Positions 32,443-45,632 of a stretch of 64,000 bases of DNA are shown here, one piece after another. The position numbers and the translations under genes were made by a program. Under the pieces are notes generated by a model that worked only from the letters and a program-made list of their open reading frames with translations, searched no databases and was not told the origin of the DNA. Source of the DNA: Antennarius striatus (Eukaryota; Chordata; Actinopteri; Lophiiformes; Antennariidae). Where the stretch lies: NCBI RefSeq assembly GCF_040054535.1, contig NC_090797.1, forward strand, positions 14,033,501-14,097,500, in the 5' to 3' direction. The stretch's first letter is position 1. Every line of letters starts with the position of its first letter.

Positions 32443-33504
32443 AGTTCTGATTGAAACACAAAAACACATGAACTGTGTTGCTGTTAATCAATTTTCCACA
32501 GGGTGAGGTTCAAAATTCCAAACTGTATTTTGTAATGTGGTGAAATTTGAAAAATTTGCTACAATAGAGTCAGATGTTTATCAGACAGCCGCCTCCACCT
32601 GTACCATGTCCATATTTCACCGGAGTAGTTTTGCTGTGACACAGACCCGTCACAGTATACCTGTATAACACCAGTACATAGTCATGTACTCTGTGTCTCG
32701 TCATGTTGCTGACCTTGCCTCCTGCCACGTGTTCCAGCCTCAAGTTTTTGTTCCTGTGATTCTCTTGGTTTTGATCGACACCAGTATTTCCCAGCGTAAG
32801 GTGATCTTTTGTTGTTACTTTGTTAGTCTAGTTTTATTCTTCAGTAGGAGTTTTGGTTCTCTCAAAGATTTTCTGTTTGATACTTTGTGCTTAATAACGT
32901 TTTTTGCTCCTGTATTCCGCATCTGATGACATCCAGTGCAGGACTTTGTCCTATTCTAAATGATCTAATCCAATTCTGCAAATTTGAAAGATAAACTGTT
33001 CAATAGTATAACATGACATTGAGAAGTGAAAATTGTGACACCAAAATACTATGTCTTTATTCCTGCTTCAGTAGCAGTAATCACCTCATAATTCAGGTAA
33101 AATAAATTTTCCACGACACAAGTCCACCAACTGATTTTCGGCATCTGAGAAGTAGCTTGTCTTGCTGTGACAGATTTATTCCAGATAGAAGATGAAACAT
33201 GTGAATTCAGAACTTTGAAAGAGGAAATTGGGATAAACAGTCAGTCCCTGTTCCTTTCTAACTAATCCGATCCCTTCAAACGATACAGCTACAGCTACAG
33301 CCCTCCAACAAGGGTCTAAAATGATCTCATTTCAAACACACAAGAACAGAAAAACGCTGCTGAACAAAATAACAGCACTAAACAAGTAAATAAACATCAA
33401 GATTAAGAAGCATTACTAGTTTTGAAACAGAATAAGTGGGCAACAAAGAGATCCAGAAACCTGAAAACAATCAAAATACCCAAAAATGAAACTAGCAATA
33501 CACT
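32443..33504. other. Noncoding flank
   Basis: Between the LINE and the 3' end of the transporter gene. No exon seen; ordinary AT-rich sequence. Confidence 0.5.
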
Positions 33505-33546
33505 CCTCCTCCTCCTCCTCCTCCACCTCCTCCTCCTTCCTCCTCC

Positions 33547-33602
<56 letters not shown>
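33505..33602. repeat. (CTC)n and (CAT)n microsatellite
   Basis: A CTC-rich run followed by about 18 CAT units. Confidence 0.97.
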
Positions 33603-33603
<1 letters not shown>

Positions 33604-33755
33604 GTACTGTACTATATTATCACAATATGACATGAAAATTATACTGTACTTTTAAACACATGCATATGCAGAATTCAAAACATATTACAGGCAGATTTAC
33701 ATCCATGTGGTCATTCTATTTTCAATGGCATATGTTTAAGTTAGGTTTCTATTAA

Positions 33756-33761
33756 TTTATT
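33756..33761 (-). terminator. Poly(A) signal of the OCTN gene
   Basis: On the minus strand AATAAA lies about 107 bases after the stop codon at 33869. Confidence 0.7.
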
Positions 33762-33868
33762 AAAAACAGTAACATCTTGTCATTAAGATTCAACTTGAAT
33801 TAGCAGTAAAATCATATCACAATCATTTTTATATGTAATTAATTCATGCCAGTAATGTCTGTAGATAT

Positions 33869-36800
33869 TCAGAGTCGAGTTTCCAGCGTTGCCACAGATG
33901 GTGAATGCTTTTTGTGAGTGATGAATGTGCAATTTATGCTGTTGGGAGAAAACATACAAACCTGACATCATTTGTTTCATGTTCAACAAAGAGGAAAAAC
34001 TCTGTTCAATGTAAAGTCTAATATCATAATTGTCACATTATCATTCGAGACTATTTTAAAATCAGTAATCATTATCTGAATACAGTACTAAGTGAATCTT
34101 GATGAGAAAAATCTACATAGCATGGTATCATATTGATAATGATAGAGTTTTATGAGAACGTATGACGAAACACACCTTTCTCTCTTACGCATCTCTTTAA
34201 TTGTTTGAGGGAGATGTTGTCCAAAAGTCTCTGGCAGGAAGAAAGCAGCAAAGGCAGACAAGATACCCATGGTCCCGAACGCAATGTGAGGTACATACTT
34301 ATAGTACACACCTGAATGAGGAAATTGGATTATTAGCTCCTTTGTCAAAATGTTTTACTGAGATAAATTCAATTATTGCAGACTGTGACTCTAAAAGTCA
34401 GTGTACTCACTAAGGCTTAACACAAAAGGTGCGAGGCAGCTTCCCACTCTGGCCACTGTGCTGCAGGTTCCTGTCGCTGTGTTCCTGATGGTGGTCGGGT
34501 AAAGCTCTGCTGTGTAGATATACATCAGGTCTGAACCAGCTGAGATGGAAAATTTACCCAGCATCTCCAATGCAACAGCAATATAGGATAAACCTGGAAA
34601 GTGGAAAATAAAAGTACCATTCTTAATGCTTCCACTGTGTGGTCCATCGTCCATGTACACAAAAGAATACAGTTGGTTTAGCCAGCTAATATTTCATCCC
34701 TCAATTATGTTAACACAAATTTGAAGGCTTTTAAAATACATTTGAAAGGCTTTTGTTTTCCACCCATGCACATTTAAAGACTGTTTCCAGTCACAAAGTT
34801 TATTTACTCACTCACTGCTTTGTGAATTTCCTAGTTTGGGATCATTATAGTACAGTGTATCTAATCTGATCTATGTATTTCTTTTGAGATTTTTCTCATG
34901 TAAGTGCTGGAAAACATAGTGAAAGGCTAAAAACATTTAATAAAGACACAAAAATTACAGTTTTTAATGTTCGTGTGGTTGAAAGTCACTATTCTTTTGT
35001 TTGAGCAAATACAAAAAAAATTATGATAATGATGGAAATAAAATTAACATACTGCTTCAAGGCAGGCCTGATAATACTCACAAAATATCTACAGTGACTT
35101 ACTTCCTTGTTTTGCAACATCAGCTTATGAGAAATACTGTATTTTTAGTGCTCCAAATGATGTCTTTACATGACCATATCATTTGGACGACATCTAAACA
35201 TGTTTGAACATCCAGTCTTGTTATTTTTGTGGCAAGGCATGAAGTGACCAGAGTCAGTGTAATATAAGACAATGATAATGAGTCAAGTTTAACAAGTTTT
35301 GAAACATGTAATTGTTTGTAGAGCAGATAGTTTCATACTTTGAGGTATCAGCTGAATAGAGAACAGTGACAGTGATCCAGTGACCAGGATGCAGATGACA
35401 GTCATTCGTCGTGTCATGTATTTCAGCGCGAGCCATATGCTGACATGTGCTGGTATCTCCACTGCTGCACAGAGGAAGCTGCTGATGTAGGGGTCAGCGT
35501 GAAGCTGGGAGGTATTCAACGAAAGACCATAATATCCAATCCTCATACTGAACCTGGACAGAGTAACAGAACAAAGTGAAGTTTTAATAAAAATCCGCAT
35601 AGCAATATCATTAATAACACAAAAAAACCTAGACCATTTGACTTAAGACCTGAATTCATGCTTCACTGCCACAAATATACAGTATTCGTAACTGAACAGT
35701 AAATCCATGAATAATAAGAGTATTAATAACTGAATAATTCAAGTTTATATATTGCAACTAAAAGTTCAAATGAGCATAGTTTAGGCAAACGTAGCAAAAT
35801 TGGTTGCCAGCTTTACCTAAACGCTCTACAGCCTCAGTTAATATTCATATGGAGGTGAAGGGACCAATTCAAGCACTAACAGTAACACTATTACAACATT
35901 TACAGTACTGTATGTAGCTATGTCAATCAACAACTGACTTACCTCCAGCCAGATATTCTATTTAAGAGACAGCTGGTGGTTCCTAAAGCTGGCTATGCAA
36001 ATTGAAGCAGAGAGGTCGTCTCAGCTCAGGGGTTTTTTTTACCATCAAGAGAGTAGAAATACCCCCCCCCCCTACAGTTCCTAGTGGGTCTCCTCCAATG
36101 GCGCATGAGAGTTCTGATAGAATTATTTGATCACGGTGTGACTGCAGCTATCTCCCAGATATTGTCCAAAGAAATATATAAAGACGGCAACATATGTAAT
36201 AATAAAAGTAGAAATTGTAATTCACTTATGGACAGCTAGAAGTTGTTTTCACAGAGAATCTAGTCAACAAAAGTGTTTCTTTAGACCTCCATGGTGTCAA
36301 TCTGAAACAGGATTCTGACTTTCTTTATAAAAAATGTAATTACTTAAGGATTTTATTCTAATATACATTTGTGTAAAATGTTGTAATTGTCATAACAGAT
36401 TTTTAGTTATGGCTAAAAATGTGTTTTGGGAGATGTCCATGGTCTCATCAAAATCTGATCAGATTATCCTGAAATCAATTGAATTTGAATTATTCATGTA
36501 ATGTCTGAGATGTAATGTTAATAATTATGGATGGATAGATGGATGGATGGATGGATGGATGGATGGGCCATACTCACCACACCAGACACACAGTGATTGT
36601 CGTGTCTCTTATATTTCTTGTTTTCACCAGGTGGAAGATGTTATAGTGTTTTTTAGGGAGTGTCTTTGTTTCTTGGTCCTGATTGATAAAACAATAAGAT
36701 TAAAAACTATTAATTCTCAGGAGCAGATTGGTGTCATTTGCAATCTTTGCTGTGGTGAGAAAATATTTGCCTCATTAGAGGGATATTGGGCTTCACTGTT

Positions 36801-39800
36801 TGTTAGTCTGAGTAAATACTAATGCAAATACTCAGACAGAAAGCTTGATTTAATTTTTTACGCTGAATCAGCTTTACAATTCTTATCTTTATGGTTTACA
36901 GTAAAATGTTTTTAATTAAAGTCTTGTACATAATCTTAGCAGATTATGTTAAAATCATGTTAAGTTTATGTTAACAGAATACAACAAATAAAACAAAATA
37001 AACAGATGGACAAAAAGACCAAGACAAGTAAACTTCAGTCAACAAATAGGTTTTTAGCATTGCTTTAAATACATCATTTGAACACTCCTGCCTGTTGTCA
37101 AGGCTGGTGCAAAAGATGAAAAACCATGTTCACAAATCAACGGTGAATGTTCTCATTCATTCAGGTCATAACAGGACATTATGTTTCATCCTGAAGAACA
37201 CATATTGGCTTCTGTGTCTGCTGCTGCATTGTCTATGTCCAACAGACTTACTTGTGTAATGTAATCGTGAAAGATGATGACAGGAGCCTCAACTTTGTTG
37301 AACTTAGCAATCTTTCTGACTGTAGCCTCCGCTTCTTCCACTCTTCCCACAGAGAGTAGCCATCGAGGAGACTCTGGGATTAACCTGCATCAGTATTCAA
37401 CACAGAAATAATCATCAGGTCCAATCAGAAGTACAGTACTATCAAGCATCTTACAGTGCCCAGTAAGGACATTTTCCATAATATTTTAGATTTCAACCTA
37501 CCACCAGATGGGGATGAGTATTAAACCAGGAATTGAGCTGACAAACAGCAGATGTTTCCAATCTCTTATGAAATAAGCAACGAGAGACAGCAACATGTAG
37601 CCAGATGAAAATCCACAATTTAAAGCCAAAGATAGGAACATGACCCGGACATGACCGCTTAAGATCTCAGCACCTACACAAAGAAAGAGAAAAAGAAAAT
37701 GGAATGCATGAGAGAATATATCAGTGATGATATATAATGTTTATGGGACACCAAATATTATTTGAGACAGGGGAAGAGACGAACATAGAGAGGGGGAGAG
37801 AACAAAGACAGACTGAACAAGTTCAGACAAAACATAATTAAGTTACTATATAGTGGTTCTATATAGTGGTTCATAATATGTAGAGAAAAATCTAGTTGAG
37901 GCATGTATATATAGAATGTGAACGTACAGATTGTTAGGAGGATGGTGAGAGAGGAGCTCAGTGGAACACTCTTGGCAATAATATTTTTATGCAAAGAATA
38001 TAAAATGGTAGCACTTACCCAGCACAAAAGCAGCTACATAATTAGAAGTGTGTGAAAACCCGGTGATGAAGAAGAGAACACAGAACACCGTCCACGTGGG
38101 TGAAAATGTTTGAACAATGTTGAAAACTTCCTGAGTGATCATTGTTGCAATTAGAACAGGTTTTCTTCCAAATCTAATTAGAGAAGTCAAATAGTGAAAT
38201 AAATAAATACATACATACATACATACATACATACATACATACATACATACATACATACATACATACATACATACATACATACATACATACATACATACAT
38301 ACATACATACATACATAAGTATTTTCAGAGAACATATACTGAACACAATAGCTTTCAAAATGGAAATAAAGAACTCCTCTGAGTGCAAGAAAACCAGGTC
38401 TGCAGAGATAGTACGAGAAGCAGCAAAGTATTTAGGATTACTCAATTGTGTAGGCTGCTGTGGTTTGGTTTCAAACTCTACAATTACTTTACTTTCTGAG
38501 TTGATATTTGTGATGGAGGGTCACATACTGTATCCCTGGCAGCAGAATAAGAAAGTGAATGGCTGTGGGTAAGGAGGAAGCGCTACCTGTTTAGGTCTGG
38601 TTTGGTTGGCTAATGTCTTGCAGCTAAGTCATGGTTTATCCATCACTAAGGCAGTCTAGTTACTTTGCAGTATAACATTTTCACTACCTGTCCGAGATCT
38701 GTCCTGAGATGAGAGACCCAAACAGGACTCCCAGTAAGAAAATTGTTGAGGTGAATGGCTGCTTCCACTGTTCACTGCACACCAGGTCAAACTGGAAGAA
38801 TTGTGAATGAACAAACAAGCACAGGGGTAATCCATCATCAACTGATAAATATCACTGAATACTCGTCTGAGATTAAAACATTTGAACCTTTTGATATTTA
38901 CTTCAGTAGTTTTCTCTTTAACAATGCATTCTCTTTTGGTAGAAACAGCTGTAACTGTAACTCACTCTCTCTGTTCACATGACAAGAAATAATCACTCAG
39001 ACATGATCAGGCATGTTCATATCACAGCAGAAGTTGGCCAGACTGATGAACACAACCACAAATCACTGGCGCGAACATGATGGCGATGAACAGGATAAAC
39101 AGCAAATTAAACAGTCATCTGTGAGTTAGATGACTGGAAAACACAAGTCTGACTGTTTACTGCGATGGACAGTAAACAGTACACCCCAACCCACATTCAA
39201 CAGAAGGCAGAACTAATTGCAGGCAGTCAAGCACAAAGAATAGCTAAAGGAGAGACGTCGAGAGCATTTACACAATCCAAGTGGTACTTTCTAGCTAATA
39301 GATTTGCTGGAGAACAGGTTTTGTGACAGCAGAAGGAACTCCAATAAAACTTTCGAACACTAAACTATAAAAAGCATCAATGATATACTGATAGCAGTGT
39401 TCTTGTTTGACCCATATTTTTTGACAGGGACGCACGATTGTGAAACAGCGTGTGTCCCTGGGACGCAAGTTTTAAATGCACTTCTATTCAACAAAAATAT
39501 TCACAATACTTACATTTCTCAGCTTCAATTTCAAACCCGTAAATCGCCATTATGTATTGATCTCGTTAGGAGTTTCTCGTCTCGAGACTCATCTGCAGGA
39601 TTCTGCCTTATTAAAATCGACCGAACGGTAACACGTCTGCTCATTTTACATAATGGAGTTAGAGCGAGGAGTTAGTTAGACCCTCCAGAGCAAGCATAAG
39701 CTGTCACTTTTGCTTAGAAAGTCCTGTTGAGTTTCTCTTTCTGTTAAAGCTTTTGAAATGTCTGCTGATGTGATTAAGTGTTACACAGAGAAATGTTGAT

Positions 39801-40154
39801 TGATCGGCATGGTGGAGCAGTGGGTAGCGCTGTCGCTGCACAGCAAGGCGGTTCCAGGTTCACGTCCCGCTCTGTGCAGAGTTTGCATGTTCTCCCCGTG
39901 TCTGCGTGGGTGCTGTCTGAGTTCTCCGGCTTCCTCCCACCTCCAAAAACATGCAGTTCAGATTTATTGGCCGGCTTCAAAATTGACCGTAGGTATGAGT
40001 GTGTGTGTACGTGGTTGTCTGTGTCTCTGTGTGGCTTCGTAGTGCACTGCCGTCACGCTGGGAGTTTCCCCTGCCTCACGCCATATACCAGCTGGGATAG
40101 GCTCCAGCTCCCCGCAACCCGCCACAGCGGATGAAGCGGTAGACAATAAATGAC

Positions 40155-40203
<49 letters not shown>

Positions 40204-43200
40204 ATCACCATACCTACGAAAAAGATACCAAAAGTTGGAGAGAGAGCAAGCGACAATGAGCTTTCTTGCATAAAAAAACAATCAAAAGTTAGTGACCGAA
40301 AAGAAACAGATATTACTGACAGATATTAGAGAAATTTGTATGGAGAAGGCTCTGACAGCTTGGTACAGTGTTGACAGGAGAATACAGTATATGACCAAGA
40401 GAGTTAGAGACTGCAACATCCTGCGACACCCCTGAATTCAACATTTTACCCTGACCTACACATTTTTGTGCATCTGGCTTCCTGAAATGTTGCTTTTTGT
40501 TTTGTGATTATATCTCATCAGTTTTCAGAGATGTGTACATAAGATGGTATACAAGTGCATTGTCGTTACTCGCGGTTAATGCGTTCCAGGAACCGCACGC
40601 GATTAACAAATTTTGCATTACAGTAACAAACTATTTTTTACAGTAATTTAAACGTTTATGAACCCTCCCCATACTGATATTAAACCACCTTCTATCTGTA
40701 TTACCTTTTCCCACACTCACAGAATGGAGCGCACCTCCGGATGCTGTTGGCCAATAGAATGCGCGTACGGTATCAAATGACTGCCTTCCAAAAATCTGCG
40801 ATGAGTACAAAAGTATAAATTTGACCTTGACCTAGTTTTCTCAAGGTCAAGGTCATCATCTCATTTTTTCCCCTTTGCCGCCCGAGTAATGTGCTTTTTG
40901 TTTCATCTTTCTTTCTGCAACGGTTTTGAAGATATTTGGTGGACGGAGACAGACGGCGGAACACACAAACACTGACGATTACAATACATCACCGCTTCGC
41001 GATGTGTAATATAAGGCAAAGAAAACTACTAAGTGAAAAGTAAAAGTGAAAAAAAATCTATTACATCTTTTTTCATTTCTAAAACCATTCTTTTAAATGA
41101 CTACCAGGCTTTAACATTTTGATAATATTAATACTAAATTTTACTCTTTTTTTCTTTTTACTTAAACAGTTATGAAGTTGTTATTAATAAAATCATTAAA
41201 ATTAACAGTTTTTCTAGTTTTTAAATTGTGCTATTGGCAAAACTCAATCCTTGCATACGCTTCTACAGAATATTCTGTTATTACTTTTGGGATGCATAAA
41301 CATCTTATTGGGATGCACAAACTTTTCTTGAAGTGCATCCCAGGGATGCACTGCTTTCTTGTGATTTGGAAAACAACTTCTTCCTTTTCTTCCTCCGCGC
41401 CATCATACAGTCATCCATGCAGCTGTTATTGTGCTTTGAATTTACCAACTACATGATGGGGATGTCTCTTATGCTTGCTCTGGAGGGTTCTGTTGGGTTT
41501 TTTCTGTTTGTTAAAGCGCTTTGAAATGTCTGGTCATGTGATTCAGAGCTATACAAATTAAAGATTGATTGAACTGTGAAGATGAAGCAGCCATGACGGA
41601 GCAGGATATGTACCAAGATGGTTGGTCTGAACAAACAGAAACAGGCAAGAATGTACTAGAATGTCCAGCATATAACTCACTATTTTTTCACATACTGTGA
41701 AGGCACTGACCTAAACAACCATGAGGCTAATCTATGGATTATTTTACAGGCTAATTGCTTCCCGGGGGCGCTCTAGCAGAAAGCACAAGAGCGAGACAGG
41801 TGGAAGAAATAATGCGGCAAGGAATACGCAACCGTAGTTTGACTGATCTGGCTATTGAAGTAGGAAACAGACTTGCTGAACGTCAGCTCAGCATCAATGT
41901 TTTAATGGTGACAGGTTGCTGAAGGCAATATTTTTTTGTTTTTTTGTTTTCCTGTTGTGTTAAAGACACTGTTTGGAAAAGTGGTAATTAAAAACTTGAA
42001 AAACCTTTCTGTGTACCATCTTTCTGTGTAAATATCTCATCTTACAATCTCCTGGAACCATGACTGACTCATCTTCAGACAAATGTACAGCCCTGGTCCA
42101 GTTCATCATATTTGTTAAAATGTACTGTGGGGATGTAGATTAAATAATTACCATCTTCCCCAAACCTTGGGACTTGGGGGAAATTGGGCCTGTTCATGTT
42201 ATGGCTCAGACACTCTTAGACTGGGCGTAACATGAATTGGGCGCTCGTCCGTATTCTTATCGCGCTTCGTTCCGGGTGAGTTCATTGAGGTTTTGTTTTG
42301 TTTTTGTCTTCTGGTTGGCGGTGTTTTTTGGTTTGTGTGTGTGTGTGTGGGGGGGAAATTATGGTGATTTTTCTGAATGGTTTTGTGGCCAGTCTTCTTG
42401 GGGAAAAATTGAAAAGTACAAAAAAGCTGATCACTATAAGGTGGAGGTGCCATATAGTGCTCAAAAAGCACAGCTCAAGCAGACTCTTTGGTAGAGCGGG
42501 GTTGGTAGAGCGGCGTGTGCTATCTAAACTAGCTGTTGAGGCAGCTGCTGACGCACCAGCGGAGAAGCCGAGAGCAGCAGAGGCTGCTGGGGTGCATGTA
42601 GAGCCATTCCCATCTGGCTGTGGAAAAAATGACCACAGAGGATCTCCGCATAGCCCTTCAAATAAAGGAAGTGGAGAATAGGAATAAACAGCTTAAACTG
42701 CAAGTCAGGCATCTCTGTGTCAGGGCTCCTGAAGTGGAAAGAGAAGCCTCCATAGCCTCCACCTCGGTGTCTCTTAATCAGAGTTTTGGTTCTGCTCCTG
42801 CTTTTGACATCAGTAAGCACATTACACTGGTCCCTCCGTTTTGTGAGTCCGAGGTAGACCTGTATTTTATCGTTTTTGAGCGGATAGCTACTGCACTGAT
42901 ATTACCTGAGGAGTTCTGGTCACCTTTTCTCCAGTGTAAGGGGGTAAAGCTCAGGAAGTCTGTGCCAGTCCGTCTTTAAGTCTGAACTACGACATACTGA
43001 AAAGACTGTGTTGAGGGCTTATGAGCTGGTACCCAAAGGATACAGACAAAAACTGGGAAACTGACCAGACACACGTCGAGTTTGCAGTTGATAAGAGTGT
43101 TTTGTTTGACAAATGGTCCCAGACATGTAATGTTAAAACTTTGGCGTGATGTCCGAATGGCGCCCCATCAGGCTTCGAACTATTTGGGACAATTTTGCCG

Positions 43201-45589
43201 AAAACTGTTTCATTACTCAGTGCCCCACTCATTGGGAATGTGGGCGCCCTCTTTGGCAGGGTGACTGTACTGCAGCCACACAACGGTCAATGACCCTAGG
43301 GGACAGCACTTTGACGTTTCCTGTATTGCATACATTTTCTGAATAAAACCGAATATAATTTAATTTAGTCTGTTAATCCTTGCTTGTTGTTGTTGTATAA
43401 CATTGTAGCCATATGTTATAGGAAATTGATTTATGATTATTGATCCTTTCAGGGTTCAATAAAGGTTTCAGTAAGAGATATACAGTAGATGACATGTTCA
43501 TGTGTGTACTGTATATATTATAAACATATGCATATGTGTTCGTGTGGGTGAGTTACGTAGGATGATTAGTGCCACTGGAAAAACAAGGTCTTTGTTGTGA
43601 GATAAAAGTCATCACAGTAGTACCACAGGCTTCATTCTCACGTCTGGATCAGTGACGCCTCATCATTGATTACATGTTGTTATTGTACGTCAGGTGCTGG
43701 GAACAAAGCAAACACTTCACATGCAGATTAAAAATAATATGTATGTGTGTGCTTTATTCTTTTCTTTAACCCTTGGGGACTGATTGGTACCAAAAGTGAC
43801 ATTTTTGTTGTTTTTATGTTTTTCTTTCCCAATAAATCAGTCAATTAAAAGGCTAAATATATTAAATTTTGCCAGTCATTTTCTTTCAACTTTATTTTCT
43901 AAATTCCTTAATGCCTGTCATTGGAAGTGTATAGAATAGTAGATTGTCACCGTGTACACACAGGAACTAATTGGTACAAAAATGGTCTCATTGACTCCCA
44001 TTATAACCACATATTTTTCATATGCTATAGGCATATATATATATATAATATATTAATATATTATATATGCATATTATATATATTACTATATACAATAATG
44101 CTGACATGTTATAATGCAACATGATCTTCATTGTCTGCAGCAAGCCACTGTCCCCACATTGACCCCACAGCACAGACACAGACCCACCGTCTGTGTTTAC
44201 TCCTCCTGTTTACTCCTCCTTCTTCTTATTTTCGTTCCTTCATTCACAACAACTACCTTCATGAAAGGTAGTTGGTGTGACAGAAGGACATGAAAAAGGA
44301 CATGATTTGTTTTGCAGGTCTGTGTTTACACACCTGCAAAAATATGTATTTCCATTCATCCAATAGGTGAGCGGAGGCTTCTTTTGATCCAGCAAAATTT
44401 GCTGGATCAAAAGAAGCCACAGTAGATAAATGGTCACTTTTAGGGGCCGTTGTTCATTCAAACAATACATGCCTTCCAAACCAGCCAAGTACGGACTCAA
44501 AATCTGGGCTTTGTGTGATGTCCAGACCTCTTACGCGTGGAGGCTCCAGGTTTATACGGGGAGGTCTGCGTCAGCTCCGGTGGAGCGCAACCAAGGAATG
44601 CGTGTGGCACTGGAGCTCACTGAATCGCTCCAGGGCCACAAGCTGACCACGGACACATCTTTTCCGCTGGCTGGGGGGGCTGGCTGTGCTCCCCCCGCAG
44701 CTCTTAGACAGTAAACAGCGGCAAGTGCAGTCATCGTTGTTCGAATTCACGCATGAAGACAGCGATCATGTCATATGTCGTCGTGCCCCCCCCCCCCAAA
44801 AAAACAAAACAAAACAAAAACAAAACAAACGTGCTTCTCCTGAGCACAAAACACCGGGAACCAGAGGTCCAGGAATCGGGGGAAAAAACCCCACAAATAA
44901 TAATGGACTATAATCGCTGCAAAGGAGCCGTCGACCACCTGGACCAGGTATTTACGCATCACTTATTTATTTCACTTACTGGTATTTATTTACTGTTACT
45001 CACTACGTTTGATTGTGCGATATAGCAATAGCCTATGCACTTCATTTCGTTGAATATTTTTCTATTTATCAAGAGGGATGTGTGAAATTGTATGCATATC
45101 ATTCGTGTAATTTGTTTTTCTTCCGCAGGCTTGTGGCACCTACTCCTGCAGCCGGCAAACGCGCCGCTGGCCCATGTGTCTTTTTTATCACATGGTCCAT
45201 GTTTCCTACAACGCCTTCCGTCTTTTCTTGTCTGTGTACCCCGGCTGGAACAGCTCTCGGTCCACGAAACGCCACCTTTTTTTGGAGCAGCTCGGCGCAG
45301 CGCTCGTCACCCCAGCAATGGAGAACCGACCGCGGATGCCTAGAGCACCGTTTTCGGCGAGCCTGGTCCGTGAAGTCCAGGGCCGGGGCAATCAATAGGA
45401 AGATGGGGCAGGGGAGGAGCCACAGCCGGTCCCGGCCAAATCACGTAAGACTCGCATGCTGTGCGCTGATCAGAAGGGAGTGTGGAGCCAGTGCGTAAAG
45501 TGTTACGCACATGCATGCAAGAGGCACTACAGGATTATCTGTGAGTCGTGTTTCAAGTGCCAGTAAACATTCATTCTCACACACGCACG

Positions 45590-45632
<43 letters not shown>

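Larger units (their letters stand above)
41931..43144 (+). mobile_element. 5' part of an LTR retrotransposon (LTR end, primer-binding site, gag)
   Basis: A likely LTR end (...GGGCGTAACA) is followed by a primer-binding site at about 42237-42254 and a decayed gag. Repeat R2 replaces the rest at 43145. The left LTR boundary is not defined; 41931 is a guess. Confidence 0.6.

Noticed and set aside
29775-32469. Several minus-strand ORFs up to 197 aa
   Set aside because: Antisense shadows of the RTE LINE protein; no coding character.
33416-33655. Poly-Met/poly-His ORFs
   Set aside because: Translations of (CAT)n.
42237-42254. tRNA-Pro gene
   Set aside because: Only the 18-base primer-binding-site match is present; there is no cloverleaf around it.
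45013-45498. 161-aa plus ORF and its minus-strand shadow
   Set aside because: Overlap the piggyBac exon in the wrong frame; the frame with [12 protein letters not shown] is the real one.
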